A stretch of DNA of 64,000 nt from Nocardioides sp. S-1144 (GCF_005954645.2 NZ_CP040695.2:2170001-2234000); one strand, 5' to 3'; counted from the first letter of the stretch, positions 25,580 through 34,688 are shown. A program made the numbers and translations. The notes: a model not told the origin generated them from the sequence alone.

Positions 25580-25598
25580 GCAGGTTAGGCTGTCCTAA
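25580..25598. promoter_or_regulatory. Iron box (IdeR/DmdR operator) between fepD and fepB
   Basis: GCAGGTTAGGCTGTCCTAA matches the 19-bp consensus TTAGGTTAGGCTAACCTAA at 15 positions and has dyad TTAGG...CCTAA. It covers the fepD -10 (AGGTTA on this strand) and lies 51 bp before the fepB start, so one repressor site can control both directions. Confidence 0.8.
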
Positions 25599-25649
25599 GC
25601 CCAGCGCCCACCACGGCGCGGTCCTTCCCGTCCCCGAAAGGGTCCCTCG

Positions 25650-26672
25650 ATGTCCCACTCCGCCCTGCGCCGCGGCCTCGCCCTCGTCGCCGCCAGCGTC
25701 CTCGCGCTGACCCTCTCGGCCTGCACCGACTCGAGCGAGGAGTCCGACGAGCAGGGCACCGACAGCTCCTCCGGGGAGTCGACCGACGGCGCGTTCCCGG
25801 TCACGGTGGAGACGAAGTTCGGTGCCGTCGAGATCACCGAGAAGCCCGAGAAGGTCGTCGCCCTCGGCTGGGGCGACGCCGAGGTCGCCCTCGCGCTGGG
25901 CGTCCAGCCGATCGGCGCGTCGGACTGGCTGGCCTTCGGCGAGGACGCCAACGGCGTCGGTCCCTGGGCCAGCGACCTCTACGACGAGACCCCGGAGTTC
26001 TTCGGCACCACCGAGCTCGACACCCAGGCCATCGGGGCCCTGGAGCCCGACCTGATCCTCGACGTCCGCAGCGAGGGGACGCAGGAGCGTCACGACGCGC
26101 TGACCGAGATCACCCCCAACGTGATCAGCATCCCCGAGGGGGCCGACGGCTGGACGACGACCACCGAGGAGCAGGTCACCATGATCTCGCAGGCGCTCGG
26201 GCTCCCCGAGGACGGCGAGGAGCTGCTCGCCGACGTCGACGCCGCGTTCGCCGACGCCGTCGAGGCCCACCCCGAGTTCGCCGGCCGGACCGCGACCGTC
26301 TCGGCCAAGACCAGCGAGGGCTGGGGTGTCTACACCGCCGTCGACGCCCGCCAGCAGTTCATGACCGAGCTCGGCTTCGCCGAGAAGCCCGAGGTCGCCG
26401 CGCTGGGCACCGAGTCGTTCTCCGTGCCGGTCGCGGGCGACCAGCTCGAGCTGCTCGACGCCGACGTCGTGGTGAGCTTCCCGATCTTCATCGAGGCCTC
26501 CGCGATCACCGGCGACGACCTCTACAACGCGCTCCCGGCCGTCGAGGACGGGCGCTCGATCCTCATCGACGACCCGGTCCTGGCCAACGCCTTCTCGGCC
26601 GCCACGCCGCTGAGCATCCAGTACGCGATCGACGCGATCGTTCCGCTGCTCGCCGACGCCACCGCCCGGTAG
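25650..26672 (+). CDS. fepB: Siderophore-binding lipoprotein
   Basis: 340 aa. Signal peptide with lipobox LSAC (C25) followed by an acidic Ser/Glu linker. Periplasmic-binding-protein fold of the iron-siderophore class: EKPEKVVALGWGDAEVALALG, LEPDLILDV and TPLSIQYAIDAIVPLL. GAAAGGG ribosome-binding site before ATG 25650. Divergent from fepD across the iron box. It would deliver a ferric siderophore to FepDG; which siderophore is unknown, and no biosynthetic genes are in the window. Confidence 0.92.
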   Translation: MSHSALRRGLALVAASVLALTLSACTDSSEESDEQGTDSSSGESTDGAFPVTVETKFGAVEITEKPEKVVALGWGDAEVALALGVQPIGASDWLAFGEDANGVGPWASDLYDETPEFFGTTELDTQAIGALEPDLILDVRSEGTQERHDALTEITPNVISIPEGADGWTTTTEEQVTMISQALGLPEDGEELLADVDAAFADAVEAHPEFAGRTATVSAKTSEGWGVYTAVDARQQFMTELGFAEKPEVAALGTESFSVPVAGDQLELLDADVVVSFPIFIEASAITGDDLYNALPAVEDGRSILIDDPVLANAFSAATPLSIQYAIDAIVPLLADATAR

Positions 26673-26698
26673 TCCCCGGCGGCCACTAGGCTCCGGGG

Positions 26699-27505
26699 GT
26701 GCTGCACACGACCGAGATCGGCTCGACCGGTGAGCGGGTCGTCTTCCTGCACGGGCTGTTCGGCCAGGGCCGCAACTTCGTCCCGATCGCCCGGGCGCTC
26801 GAGCCGGACCTGCGCTCGCTGCTGGTCGACCTGCCCAACCACGGCCGCTCCGGGTGGACCGACTCGGTCGACTACGTCGCCGTCGCGGACGCCGTGGCCG
26901 CCGACCTCCGCGACGGGTTCGCGGCCGCCGGGCCCGTGCACGTCGTGGGGCACTCGATGGGCGGGAAGGTCGCGATGGTGCTCGCCCTGCGCCACCCCGA
27001 GCTCGTCGACCGGCTCGTCGTGGTCGACATCTCCCCGGCCGACAGCGCCGGGGCGGGGGAGTTCGAGCACCTCCTCGACAGCCTCGCCGCGCTCGACCTG
27101 ACCTCCGTGGTCCGGCGCGCCGACGCCGACCGGGCGCTCACCGCGCCGATCCCGGACGACCGGGTCCGCGGCTTCCTGCTCCAGAACCTCCGCGCCAGCG
27201 ACGGCGGCGGCTTCGCCTGGCGGGCCAACCTGGCGCTGCTCCGGGCCGGGTTGCCGAGCATCGCGGGCTTCCCCGACGCGGACCGGCTGGGCGACGGCGC
27301 GGGCTTCGACCACCCCGTGCTCTGGGTGGCCGGCGAGCGCTCGTCCTACGTCCGGCCCGAGCACGAGCCCGCCATGCGCCGGCTCTTCCCCCGCACGACC
27401 CAGGTGACGATCAAGGGCGCCGGGCACTGGGTGCACAGCGAGCGCCCCGAGGCGTTCGTCTCGGCGCTGCGGGTCTTCCTGCGCGCCGGACAGAGCCAGG
27501 GCTGA
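26699..27505 (+). CDS. Alpha/beta hydrolase (YbfF-like esterase)
   Basis: 268 aa. HG oxyanion motif VVFLHGLFGQGRNF, nucleophile elbow GHSMGG, and C-terminal histidine in GAGHWVHSERPEAF; the length and order fit YbfF/epoxide-hydrolase-like esterases. PNHGRSGWTDSVDY is typical of the acyl-CoA esterase branch. Substrate unknown. GTG 26699 follows TAGGCT by 6 nt. Confidence 0.88.
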   Translation: MLHTTEIGSTGERVVFLHGLFGQGRNFVPIARALEPDLRSLLVDLPNHGRSGWTDSVDYVAVADAVAADLRDGFAAAGPVHVVGHSMGGKVAMVLALRHPELVDRLVVVDISPADSAGAGEFEHLLDSLAALDLTSVVRRADADRALTAPIPDDRVRGFLLQNLRASDGGGFAWRANLALLRAGLPSIAGFPDADRLGDGAGFDHPVLWVAGERSSYVRPEHEPAMRRLFPRTTQVTIKGAGHWVHSERPEAFVSALRVFLRAGQSQG

Positions 27506-27542
27506 TCCCGCACGGCCGCGCGGCACGCCCTAGGTTGGCCCC

Positions 27543-28172
27543 GTGGCCGTCCACCCGCTCTGGAACCCCTACGAGGTCCCCTCCGCCGAGGAGATCGACG
27601 CAGCCCGGGTCGCAGCCTCCGCCCGCGCCCCGGAGACCGTGGAGGTCGTGCCGCCCGACCCGGCCTGGTCGCAGTGGTACGACGCCGTCCGCTCCCGCGT
27701 GGTCGCGGCGCTGGGGGAGCAGGTGGTCTCGATCGCGCACGTCGGCTCGACGTCCGTGCCGGGGCTGCCGGCCAAGCCGGTCGTCGACGTGGACCTGCTC
27801 GTGCCCGATCCCGCCCACGAGGAGGCCTGGCTGCCCCAGCTCGAGGCGGCCGGCTTCGAGCTGCGGGTGCGCGAGCCGGAGTGGGAGGAGCACCGCTGCC
27901 TGCGCGGCACCGACCCGGCGTGCAACCTCCACGTCTTCGCGCCCGACTCCCGCGAGTCGCGGCGGCACCGGATGTTCGGTGCCTGGCTGCGGACCCACCC
28001 CGCGGACCGGGAGCTGTACGCCTCGGTGAAGCAGGAGGTCGCCCGGCGGGGGTTCACCGACGCGATGCTCTACAACAACGAGAAGGCGTGGGTCATCTAC
28101 GACCTGTACGAGAAGATCTTCGCCGCCGACCCCGAGCACCCCCACGACCCGCACCCGCGTCCCGACCGCTGA
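27543..28172 (+). CDS. GrpB family (UPF0157) nucleotidyltransferase-fold protein
   Basis: 209 aa. The central stretch IAHVGSTSVPGLPAKPVVDVDLLV is the GrpB signature, with the paired acidic residues of a polymerase-beta-type nucleotidyltransferase fold. Biochemical role of this family is not established. The ending NNEKAWVIYDLYEKIFAAD is also typical. GTG 27543 follows TAGGTT by 6 nt. The first 40 residues form a divergent extension. Confidence 0.88.
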   Translation: MAVHPLWNPYEVPSAEEIDAARVAASARAPETVEVVPPDPAWSQWYDAVRSRVVAALGEQVVSIAHVGSTSVPGLPAKPVVDVDLLVPDPAHEEAWLPQLEAAGFELRVREPEWEEHRCLRGTDPACNLHVFAPDSRESRRHRMFGAWLRTHPADRELYASVKQEVARRGFTDAMLYNNEKAWVIYDLYEKIFAADPEHPHDPHPRPDR

Positions 28173-28184
28173 CCCCCGGGTGCG

Positions 28185-28910
28185 TCACGGCCCCGCGAGC
28201 ACGCAGAGCTCGTTGCCGTCCGGGTCGGCCAGCACGACCGGGTCGAGGCCCGGCCTGGCCGATCCCTGACCGATGTCGGCGGGCGAGGCCCCGAGCGCGA
28301 CCAGCCGCGCGACCTCCGTGGCCTGGTCGCTGCCGTCGTCCGGGGCGAGGTCGAGGTGCCAGCGGTTCTTGCCCGTCTTGACGTTGACCGGCGGACCGCC
28401 CCAGGAGATCTTCGGGCCCCCGTGCGGCGCCTGGATCGCGGTCTCCTCGTCCTGGTCCCAGACCAGGGGCCAGCCCAGCGCCGCGCTCCAGAAGTAGCCG
28501 ACCGCCTGGGTGCCGTCGCTCGACAGCGCCCCGAGGAACGGACAGCCCGCGAGGAAGCCGTTGCCGGGCTCGATGACGCAGAGCTCGTTGCCCTCCGGGT
28601 CCGCGAGCACGACGTGCGCCTCCTCGGGGCCCTGGCCGACGTCGAGGTGACGCCCCCCGAGCTCCAGCACCCTGGCGACGGTCTGCTCCTGGGCCTCCAG
28701 CGACGTGCTCGTCAGGTCGGTGTGCACCTGGTTCGGCCCGGTCTTCGGCGCCCGGGTCGGGCGGAAGCGGATCAGGAAGCCGGTGTCGTCCGCGGGCTCG
28801 AGGGTCAGACCGTCCCCGGTCGGCGTCCACCCGAGGACGCCGGACCAGAAGCCGGCGAGTCCGGGCGGGTCGTGCGCGTCGATGACCAGGGCGTCGAGTC
28901 GGAGCGACAT
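28185..28910 (-). CDS. VOC family protein with two glyoxalase-like domains
   Basis: 241 aa made of two beta-alpha-beta-beta-beta halves, residues about 4-115 and 125-240. Each ends in the same DPEGNELCV / DPDGNELCV motif, showing an internal duplication. This is the Glyoxalase_6-like group, usually annotated as VOC proteins; some bind drugs, others are lyases. TAGCGT 6 nt before ATG 28910 gives a leaderless start. Convergent with the GrpB gene. Confidence 0.85.
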   Translation of the reverse strand: MSLRLDALVIDAHDPPGLAGFWSGVLGWTPTGDGLTLEPADDTGFLIRFRPTRAPKTGPNQVHTDLTSTSLEAQEQTVARVLELGGRHLDVGQGPEEAHVVLADPEGNELCVIEPGNGFLAGCPFLGALSSDGTQAVGYFWSAALGWPLVWDQDEETAIQAPHGGPKISWGGPPVNVKTGKNRWHLDLAPDDGSDQATEVARLVALGASPADIGQGSARPGLDPVVLADPDGNELCVLAGP

Positions 28911-29014
28911 GGCCCGACGCTAGGACCGGACCCGGGGGCGGTCAACGCACTTTCGACCGTCCGGATTGGTACGGTCGGTGGCTGCTCCCGTCGACCGCCT
29001 CGGAGGTTCCTGCC

Positions 29015-31129
29015 GTGTCCCGCGACCCCGCCCCCGACGCCGGTGCGGACGACGTCGAGCTGGCCGCCGAGGTCGAGCACCTGGCCGAGTCCCGCCGCCA
29101 GCTGGCCAGGATGCGCCGGCGCACGGCGTCGCTGGACGGCGCGGCCGCGGGTGACTGGGTCAGCCAGGAGGTCCTCACGGCGTCGCTGGCCCTCCGCATG
29201 GAGCAGCTGGCCGACGACCCGACGGTCCCGCTGTTCTTCGGCCGGCTCGAGACGACCGAGGGGCCCGGGACCGACGCGGAGTCGCTGCACATCGGGCGGC
29301 GCCACGTCTCCGACGAGCTCGGCGACCCGCTCGTCGTCGACTGGCGGGCACCGGTGAGCCTGCCGTTCTACCGGGCCAGCGCCCGCGAGCCGATGGGGGT
29401 CAGGGTCCGCCGCCGCTACGGCTTCCAGGAGGGGCGCCTCACCGCGTTCGAGGACGAGGACCTCACCGGCGGCGCGGGGGACGGCGACGGTGCTGACGAG
29501 GGCTTCTCCGAGATCCTGGAGTCGGAGATCGAGCGCCCCCGGGTGGGCCCGATGCGCGACATCGTCGCCACGATCCAGCCCGAGCAGGACGTGATCGTGC
29601 GGGCCGAGCTGACCCGGACCATCTGCGTGCAGGGGGCGCCCGGCACGGGCAAGACCGCCGTGGGCCTGCACCGTGCCGCCTACCTCCTCTACGCCCACCG
29701 CGACCAGCTGCGCCGCCAGGGCGTCCTGGTCGTCGGGCCGAACGCGAGCTTCCTGCGCTACATCCGCGAGGTGCTCCCGGCGCTGGGTGAGGTGGAGGCG
29801 ACGCAGTCGACGATCGACGAGCTCGTGGTGGCCGGCGCGTCGGGCCGGCGGGCCGTCGAGGTGCGCACCACCGACCCGGCCGCCGTCGCCGTGCTCAAGG
29901 GCGACGCCCGGATGGCCGTCGTCCTCGAACGGGCGGTGTGGGGTCGGGTCGCGGCCCCGACCGAGCCGCTGGTCGTGCCGTGGGGGTCGCGGCGCTGGCG
30001 GGTGGCGGCCGACGACGTCGCCGAGGTGCTCGACGGGCTGCGGGCCCGCGGCGTGCGCCACGACGCCGGCCGGGCGATGCTGCCGCAGGCCCTGGCCCAC
30101 CGCGTGCTTTCGGCGATGGCCGACGGCGGCGAGTCGCCCGACGACCGGGTCCAGGACGCGGTGGCGCGGTCCCGGCCGGTGCGCGAGTACGTCAAGCAGC
30201 TGTGGCCGCAGGTCGATCCCGCCCGTGTCGTGTGGCTGCTGCTGTCCGACCCGGCGGCGCTCGAGGCGGCGGCCGCGGGAGTCCTCGAGCCGGCCGAGCA
30301 GGAGGCGCTGCGGTGGGCCAGGCCGTCGCGGGCGCCGGGCTCGGCGCGGTGGTCGCTGGCCGACGTCGTCCTGCTCGACGAGGCGGGCGACCTGCTCAAC
30401 CGGACGCCGTCGCTGGCCCACATCGTGGTCGACGAGGCGCAGGACCTGTCACCGATGATGCTGCGGGCGCTGGCGCGGCGCGCGTCCACGGGCTCCCTGA
30501 CCGTGCTCGGCGACCTCGCGCAGGCCACCACGCCGTGGGCGACCCGGTCGTGGGCGGAGGCGCTCGGTCACCTCGGCAAGCCGGACGCGCACGTCGAGCA
30601 GCTCACCCGCGGCTTCCGGGTGCCCGGCGAGGTGATCGAGTACGCCGCCCGGCTGCTGCCGCACATCGCGCCCGACCTCGAGCCGCCGACGTCGGTGCGG
30701 CGCTCCCGCGGCGAGCTGGTCGTCTCCACCGACCCCGTCGCCGACGTGGCGCTGCGGGTCGGCGAGCGGGTCGGGTCGGTGGCGGTGGTCGTGCCCGACG
30801 CCCGGGTCGACCACGTGGCGGCGTCGCTGCTCGAGGCCGGGGTGCGCCTCACCCGCCTCGGCGAGGACGGCTCGGGCGAGACCTGGGGGGAGGGGGCCTC
30901 GGAGCTCGACGCGCACCTCGACCTGGTGCCCGCGAGCCTGGCCAAGGGCCTGGAGTTCGACCACGTCGTCCTGCTGGACCCGGAGGGGATCGTCGCCGGC
31001 GAGCCCGACCGGGTGACGGGGCTGCGGCGCCTCTACGTCTGCCTGACCCGCGCCGTGACGTCGCTGACCCTGCTCCCGGACGGCGACCTGCCGGCCGAGC
31101 TCGGCCCGCCGGACGCCGAGCCCCGGTAG
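29015..31129 (+). CDS. helD: HelD/HelR-type RNA polymerase-recycling ATPase
   Basis: 704 aa. An N-terminal coiled coil (VELAAEVEHLAESRRQLARM) is followed by the HelD-specific FFGRLE and HIGRRHVSD...VVDWRAPVSLPFYRA block, then UvrD-like helicase motifs: Walker A GAPGTGKT at about 207-214, IVVDEAQDLSPMMLRAL, GDLAQATTPWA and the C-terminal KGLEFDHVVLLDP. HelD proteins pull RNA polymerase off DNA, and the actinobacterial HelR group displaces rifamycins. I found no rifamycin-associated 19-bp element upstream, so inducibility by rifampicin is not supported. SD GGAGG precedes GTG 29015, and a dyad CGACCGT-N10-ACGGTCG lies at 28954-28977. Confidence 0.88.
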   Translation: MSRDPAPDAGADDVELAAEVEHLAESRRQLARMRRRTASLDGAAAGDWVSQEVLTASLALRMEQLADDPTVPLFFGRLETTEGPGTDAESLHIGRRHVSDELGDPLVVDWRAPVSLPFYRASAREPMGVRVRRRYGFQEGRLTAFEDEDLTGGAGDGDGADEGFSEILESEIERPRVGPMRDIVATIQPEQDVIVRAELTRTICVQGAPGTGKTAVGLHRAAYLLYAHRDQLRRQGVLVVGPNASFLRYIREVLPALGEVEATQSTIDELVVAGASGRRAVEVRTTDPAAVAVLKGDARMAVVLERAVWGRVAAPTEPLVVPWGSRRWRVAADDVAEVLDGLRARGVRHDAGRAMLPQALAHRVLSAMADGGESPDDRVQDAVARSRPVREYVKQLWPQVDPARVVWLLLSDPAALEAAAAGVLEPAEQEALRWARPSRAPGSARWSLADVVLLDEAGDLLNRTPSLAHIVVDEAQDLSPMMLRALARRASTGSLTVLGDLAQATTPWATRSWAEALGHLGKPDAHVEQLTRGFRVPGEVIEYAARLLPHIAPDLEPPTSVRRSRGELVVSTDPVADVALRVGERVGSVAVVVPDARVDHVAASLLEAGVRLTRLGEDGSGETWGEGASELDAHLDLVPASLAKGLEFDHVVLLDPEGIVAGEPDRVTGLRRLYVCLTRAVTSLTLLPDGDLPAELGPPDAEPR

Positions 31130-31140
31130 CGTCGTCCGGC

Positions 31141-31794
31141 GTGAGACCACCGCTCGGGCCACCCGACCCCGCCCCGCCCCGAGCCGGTCACCTCGGACCC
31201 GCGGCGTTCGACCGCTGGTACGGCGGCTGGGACCCGCTCGACCCGACGACCATCGCGGCGTTCATGGACGGCTTCGACCGGCCCTGGTGGATCATCGGCG
31301 GCTGGAGCATCGAGGTCTTCACCGGCGTGCCGCGCGACCACGAGGACATGGACATCTCGATCCTGTCCGACGACGCCGAGGCCTTCCGGCTGTTCCTGGG
31401 GGAGCGGTGGACCCCGTGGAACGTCGACGACGGGTGGTTCCGTCCCTTCGACGACCGGTTCACCGACGTCCGGCCCGACAGCCAGGTGTGGGTGCGCCGG
31501 GACGCCCGGTCGCCGTGGGTCCTCGACGTCCCCTTCACCCCGTCGACCGACGGGCGCTGGGGCAACAAGCGGCACCCGGCGCACACCGAGGACCTCGACG
31601 ACGTCACGTGGGTCGCGCCGGACGGGCTCCGCTACGCCCGCCCCGAGGTGACCTTGATGTTCAAGGCGGCCCAGGTGCGCGAGAAGGACCGCCGCGACGC
31701 CGAGGTCGCCCTGCCGATGCTCGACGCGCGGGCACGCCGCTGGCTGCGCGACACCGTCGCCCTCCTCGACCCCCGGCACCCGTGGGCCGACTAG
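31141..31794 (+). CDS. Aminoglycoside ANT(2'')-like nucleotidyltransferase
   Basis: 217 aa, GTG start 11 bp after helD. The nucleotidyltransferase core is WWIIGGWSIEVFTG followed by DHEDMDIS, giving a GG-W and paired acidic metal ligands, as in ANT(2'')-type enzymes. Chromosomal homologues of this group are common and most have no proven resistance role. The C-terminal half (RPEVTLMFKAAQVREKDRRD) also fits the family. Confidence 0.75.
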   Translation: MRPPLGPPDPAPPRAGHLGPAAFDRWYGGWDPLDPTTIAAFMDGFDRPWWIIGGWSIEVFTGVPRDHEDMDISILSDDAEAFRLFLGERWTPWNVDDGWFRPFDDRFTDVRPDSQVWVRRDARSPWVLDVPFTPSTDGRWGNKRHPAHTEDLDDVTWVAPDGLRYARPEVTLMFKAAQVREKDRRDAEVALPMLDARARRWLRDTVALLDPRHPWAD

Positions 31795-31804
31795 CCTGCT
31801 CGCC

Positions 31805-32308
31805 GTGAGCGCCCCCGACCTGGTCCGCATCGGCCCGGACGACTGGCGCGAGTTCCGCGCCGTGCGCCTCGCGGCGCTCGCCGACGCCCCGGGCGCCTTC
31901 GGTGCGCGCCACTCCGAGTGGGCCGACGCGACCGAGGAGCGTTGGCGCCGCCGGCTGACCGACGTCCCGTTCACGGTGGTGGCCAGGGGGGTCGACGGGC
32001 CGGTCGGCGTGGTCTCGGGCGTGGCGTCGGGGGAGTCGGGGGAGTCGGTGGAGCTGATCTCGATGTGGGTCGCCCCGGGCGAGCGGGGCACCGGACTGGC
32101 CGGGCGGCTGATCGCCCTGGTGGTCGACTGGGCCCGCGACGGCGGACGGCGCACGGGGCTCATGGTGCGCGACGACAACCTCGGTGCGATCCGCGCCTAC
32201 ACCCGCGCCGGGTTCGTCGACCACGGCGTGCCCGACGACTGGCCGGCCACCGAGCCGGCCGAGCGCCGGATGTGGCACGAGGGCACGCCCGCCCGACCTC
32301 GGCCCTGA
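31805..32308 (+). CDS. GNAT family N-acetyltransferase
   Basis: 167 aa. The acetyl-CoA binding motif A is SMWVAPGERGTGLAGRLIALVVDWA and is followed by RDDNLGAIRAYTRAGFVDHG, typical of GNAT motif B. The N-terminal stretch DWREFRAVRLAALADAPGAFG places it with the common DUF-type amino or ribosomal-protein-like GNATs. The acceptor cannot be deduced. GTG 31805 follows TAGCCT by 7 nt. Confidence 0.88.
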   Translation: MSAPDLVRIGPDDWREFRAVRLAALADAPGAFGARHSEWADATEERWRRRLTDVPFTVVARGVDGPVGVVSGVASGESGESVELISMWVAPGERGTGLAGRLIALVVDWARDGGRRTGLMVRDDNLGAIRAYTRAGFVDHGVPDDWPATEPAERRMWHEGTPARPRP

Positions 32309-32316
32309 CGACGCTC

Positions 32317-33312
32317 TCACCCCGCGGTGCCGCGCGGACCCACGTGGTCCAGCGCCGACGCGCCCCACCCCGCCGGGTCGTCACCGGCCGGGACGGCGGC
32401 CAGGGCCTGCCACAGGACCAGGGCGTCCCACCAGGCGGCCTCGACCGGGCTCAGTGGACGCACGGACTCGTAGCCCGCCAGGAACCCGGCCCGGACGTCG
32501 GACGACACCGGTGCCCAGCCGCGGAACCGGGTCCCGAGCAGCACCGCCGAGCGCGCCAGCTCGACGACGGCGTGGTCGACCCGCGCCTCCTCGAGGTCGA
32601 GCAGGGCGGTGACCGTGGCGCTCTCGCCCTCGCACAGGATGTTCGCGGCCCGCACGTCGCCGTGGACGAGCTGGACCGGCAGCCCGTCGTCCGGGGCGCG
32701 GGCGGCGAGACCGCGCAGGGCCTCGCGGGCGGGCGTCAGGACCCCGTCGTCCGTGGCGCCGAGCCACGTGGCGATGCGGGCGGCCGGGGCGGCCACCTCG
32801 GGCGTGGGGGAGTCGGACCAGGTCGCGCGGGGGTACGCCGCGAGCGCGCCGTGCAGCCGCGCCAGGACGGCTCCCGCGGCCCGCACCTGCTCGGGGCGGC
32901 CGACGTCGAGGAGGTCGCCGGGCACCACGCGCTGGAGGTTCATCGAGACGCCCGCGACCCTGACCTGCGGGACACCGCCGAGCGAGCGGAGCGGCGCCGA
33001 CACCGGCAGCCCCCGCCTGGCCAGCCACCCGGTGAGCCGGGCGACCGCGTCGAGGTGGGCGAACCGGTCGGGAGCCGCCGACCACTTCGCGAGCACCGGT
33101 CCGGCCGGCGTCGCGAGCCAGGCGAGGGCGTTCGAGTCGCTGATGACGACCCGATCGACCGACCCGACCTCGAGACCCCACTCCGCCTCGACGACCGCCG
33201 CCACCCAGGCCGCGGCCGCGACGGCGTCCGCGAACCCGAAGCGCGTTCTCAGCGCCGCGTGCGGGTCGCCGTCCTCCCAGAGCAGCTCCACCGGCACCGC
33301 GACGTCGCCCAT
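32317..33312 (-). CDS. Aminoglycoside phosphotransferase (APH)-like kinase
   Basis: 331 aa with a kinase-like fold: ATP lysine in GPVLAKWSAAPDRF, catalytic loop VQLVHGDVRAANILC (H-G-D-x-x-x-x-N), and the metal-binding aspartate in ALLDLEEARVDH, where the usual DFD/DWE is replaced by DLE. It belongs to the broad APH/choline kinase superfamily, which includes homoserine and fructosamine kinases; antibiotic phosphorylation is only one option. Convergent with the GNAT gene, 8 bp between stops. Confidence 0.82.
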   Translation of the reverse strand: MGDVAVPVELLWEDGDPHAALRTRFGFADAVAAAAWVAAVVEAEWGLEVGSVDRVVISDSNALAWLATPAGPVLAKWSAAPDRFAHLDAVARLTGWLARRGLPVSAPLRSLGGVPQVRVAGVSMNLQRVVPGDLLDVGRPEQVRAAGAVLARLHGALAAYPRATWSDSPTPEVAAPAARIATWLGATDDGVLTPAREALRGLAARAPDDGLPVQLVHGDVRAANILCEGESATVTALLDLEEARVDHAVVELARSAVLLGTRFRGWAPVSSDVRAGFLAGYESVRPLSPVEAAWWDALVLWQALAAVPAGDDPAGWGASALDHVGPRGTAG

Positions 33313-33372
33313 CCGGCCATCCCAGCACGTGGACCTCGCGGAAGCGGCGCACGGTCTGCGAGAGTCGGTGCC

Positions 33373-33849
33373 ATGGGAGTCGAGGAGCCGGGTCTGCCGA
33401 CGCTGTTCGAGTGGGCCGGGGGAGCCGAGCCGGTCCGCGCCCTGATCGACGCGTTCTACGACCGCGTCGAGGCCGACGACCTGCTCGCGCCGTTCTTCCC
33501 GGGCGGCGTCGACGAGCGGCACCGGTCGCACGTGGCCGCCTGGTGGGCGGAGGTCCTGGGTGGCCCGACGGCCTACACCGACGAGCACGGCGGCTACGAG
33601 ACGATGCTGGCCCACCACCGCAACCTCGGCATCACGCCCGAGCAGCGCCACCGCTTCGTGGCCACGATGAGCCTCGCGGCCGACGACGCCGCCCTGCCCG
33701 ACGACCCGGAGTTCCGCGCCGCGATCATCGGCTACGTCGAGTGGGGGACCCGCCTGGCGATGGGCAACTCGGTGCGTGGCGCCGCCGTCGCCGAGCACGC
33801 GCCCGTGCCGCGATGGGGCTGGGGAGTGGCGCCGCCGTACCAGGGGTGA
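33373..33849 (+). CDS. glbO: Group II truncated haemoglobin
   Basis: 158 aa. Two-on-two globin: helix B region DAFYDRVEADDLLAPFFPG, the E/F region TDEHGGYETMLAHHRNLGITPEQRHRF with the proximal histidine in AHHRNLGI, and helix H. The sequence fits the GlbO-type group II, which often takes part in oxygen or peroxide chemistry. A C-terminal tail PRWGWGVAPPYQG is also typical. ATG 33373 follows GAGAGT by 7 nt. Divergent from the APH-like gene. Confidence 0.88.
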   Translation: MGVEEPGLPTLFEWAGGAEPVRALIDAFYDRVEADDLLAPFFPGGVDERHRSHVAAWWAEVLGGPTAYTDEHGGYETMLAHHRNLGITPEQRHRFVATMSLAADDAALPDDPEFRAAIIGYVEWGTRLAMGNSVRGAAVAEHAPVPRWGWGVAPPYQG

Positions 33850-33915
33850 GCCCGGGTGCCGCGGAGCCACAGGGTCTGGTCTGGTGGTCGTCCCGGACGT
33901 GGCAGGGTGCGCACC

Positions 33916-34266
33916 GTGAGCGACGCCGAGCAGCCCACCCGCCCCGGGATCTGGAGCGACCTCGCCCCGACCCTCGTCTGGATGGGGCTGTTCCTGATGG
34001 TCTGCGTGATGGGCTTCCTGCTCCTGTACCCGCCGCACGTCAACTTCGAGGACCGCAGCGAGGACTCCGCGTCGGGCACCGTGTGCTCCTCGGTGGTCTC
34101 GGTGGGCCGGCCCCGCGCCGACAGCAGCACCGTCAGCCGGGGCGTCGACGACCTCGGCAGGGCTGGCTACGACGAGGCCGAGGCGGCCTGCGACGGCCGG
34201 CGGACCGGCGCGGTCGCAGCGGTCGCGGTGCTGGCGGTGCCGCGTCGCTGTCGGGATGCTGGCTGA
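33916..34266 (+). CDS. Single-pass membrane protein, unknown
   Basis: 116 aa from GTG 33916 (the frame is open to 33856). One hydrophobic segment at about residues 19-41 (WMGLFLMVCVMGFLLLYPP), then a small extracytoplasmic domain with two cysteines (TVCSSVVSVGR, AACDGRRT), and a second hydrophobic stretch at the end (AVAAVAVLAVP). No family recognised. Spacing of 66 bp after glbO is compatible with cotranscription. Confidence 0.6.
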   Translation: MSDAEQPTRPGIWSDLAPTLVWMGLFLMVCVMGFLLLYPPHVNFEDRSEDSASGTVCSSVVSVGRPRADSSTVSRGVDDLGRAGYDEAEAACDGRRTGAVAAVAVLAVPRRCRDAG

Positions 34267-34331
34267 TGATCGCCCGGTCGCGGCGTCCGCCGTTGAGGGA
34301 CGTCACCTGAGCCGTCCGTGCTCCGTCCGGG

Positions 34332-34688
34332 CTAGTCGATGCACTGGCTCCAGGCGCCAGCACGCCAGGCGCCGGCCTCGGTGCGCCAGACCTCGACCTG
34401 GAGGACACGCGATCCCCGCCTGTCGAGGAGGTCGACCACACGCACTGCATCCTCGTCACCCGCACCGACGTCGTGACCTCGTGCTTGCGTCCGCACCGAC
34501 ACGACTCGACCCTGCCCGTCGAAGTCCAGCATGGCGTCCTTCAAGTCACCCCAGGTGGCACCGTCCGCCACGGGCTCGTACGAGCTCTCGCAGTCCCCGT
34601 CGCTGCTGCTCCCTGTGGCGCCGCACCCGTCGAGAAGCGAGCACGACAGTGCCGCCAGGCACGCGCGAACCACCGTCGTCCCACCCAT
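34332..34688 (-). CDS. Small lipoprotein, unknown
   Basis: 118 aa from ATG 34688. Short signal peptide with lipobox LDGC (C22), then an acidic Ser-rich linker and a compact domain ending EVWRTEAGAWRAGAWSQCID. C38 and the C-terminal cysteine could form a disulfide. No family recognised. It lies next to the lower-GC segment starting at about 34.74 kb, and is convergent with the preceding membrane protein. Confidence 0.6.
   Translation of the reverse strand: MGGTTVVRACLAALSCSLLDGCGATGSSSDGDCESSYEPVADGATWGDLKDAMLDFDGQGRVVSVRTQARGHDVGAGDEDAVRVVDLLDRRGSRVLQVEVWRTEAGAWRAGAWSQCID

Noticed and set aside
28920..29014. Rifamycin-associated element upstream of helD
   Set aside because: The 19-bp inverted repeat GGGGCTTGC...GCAAGCCCC is absent; only a 7-bp dyad is present.
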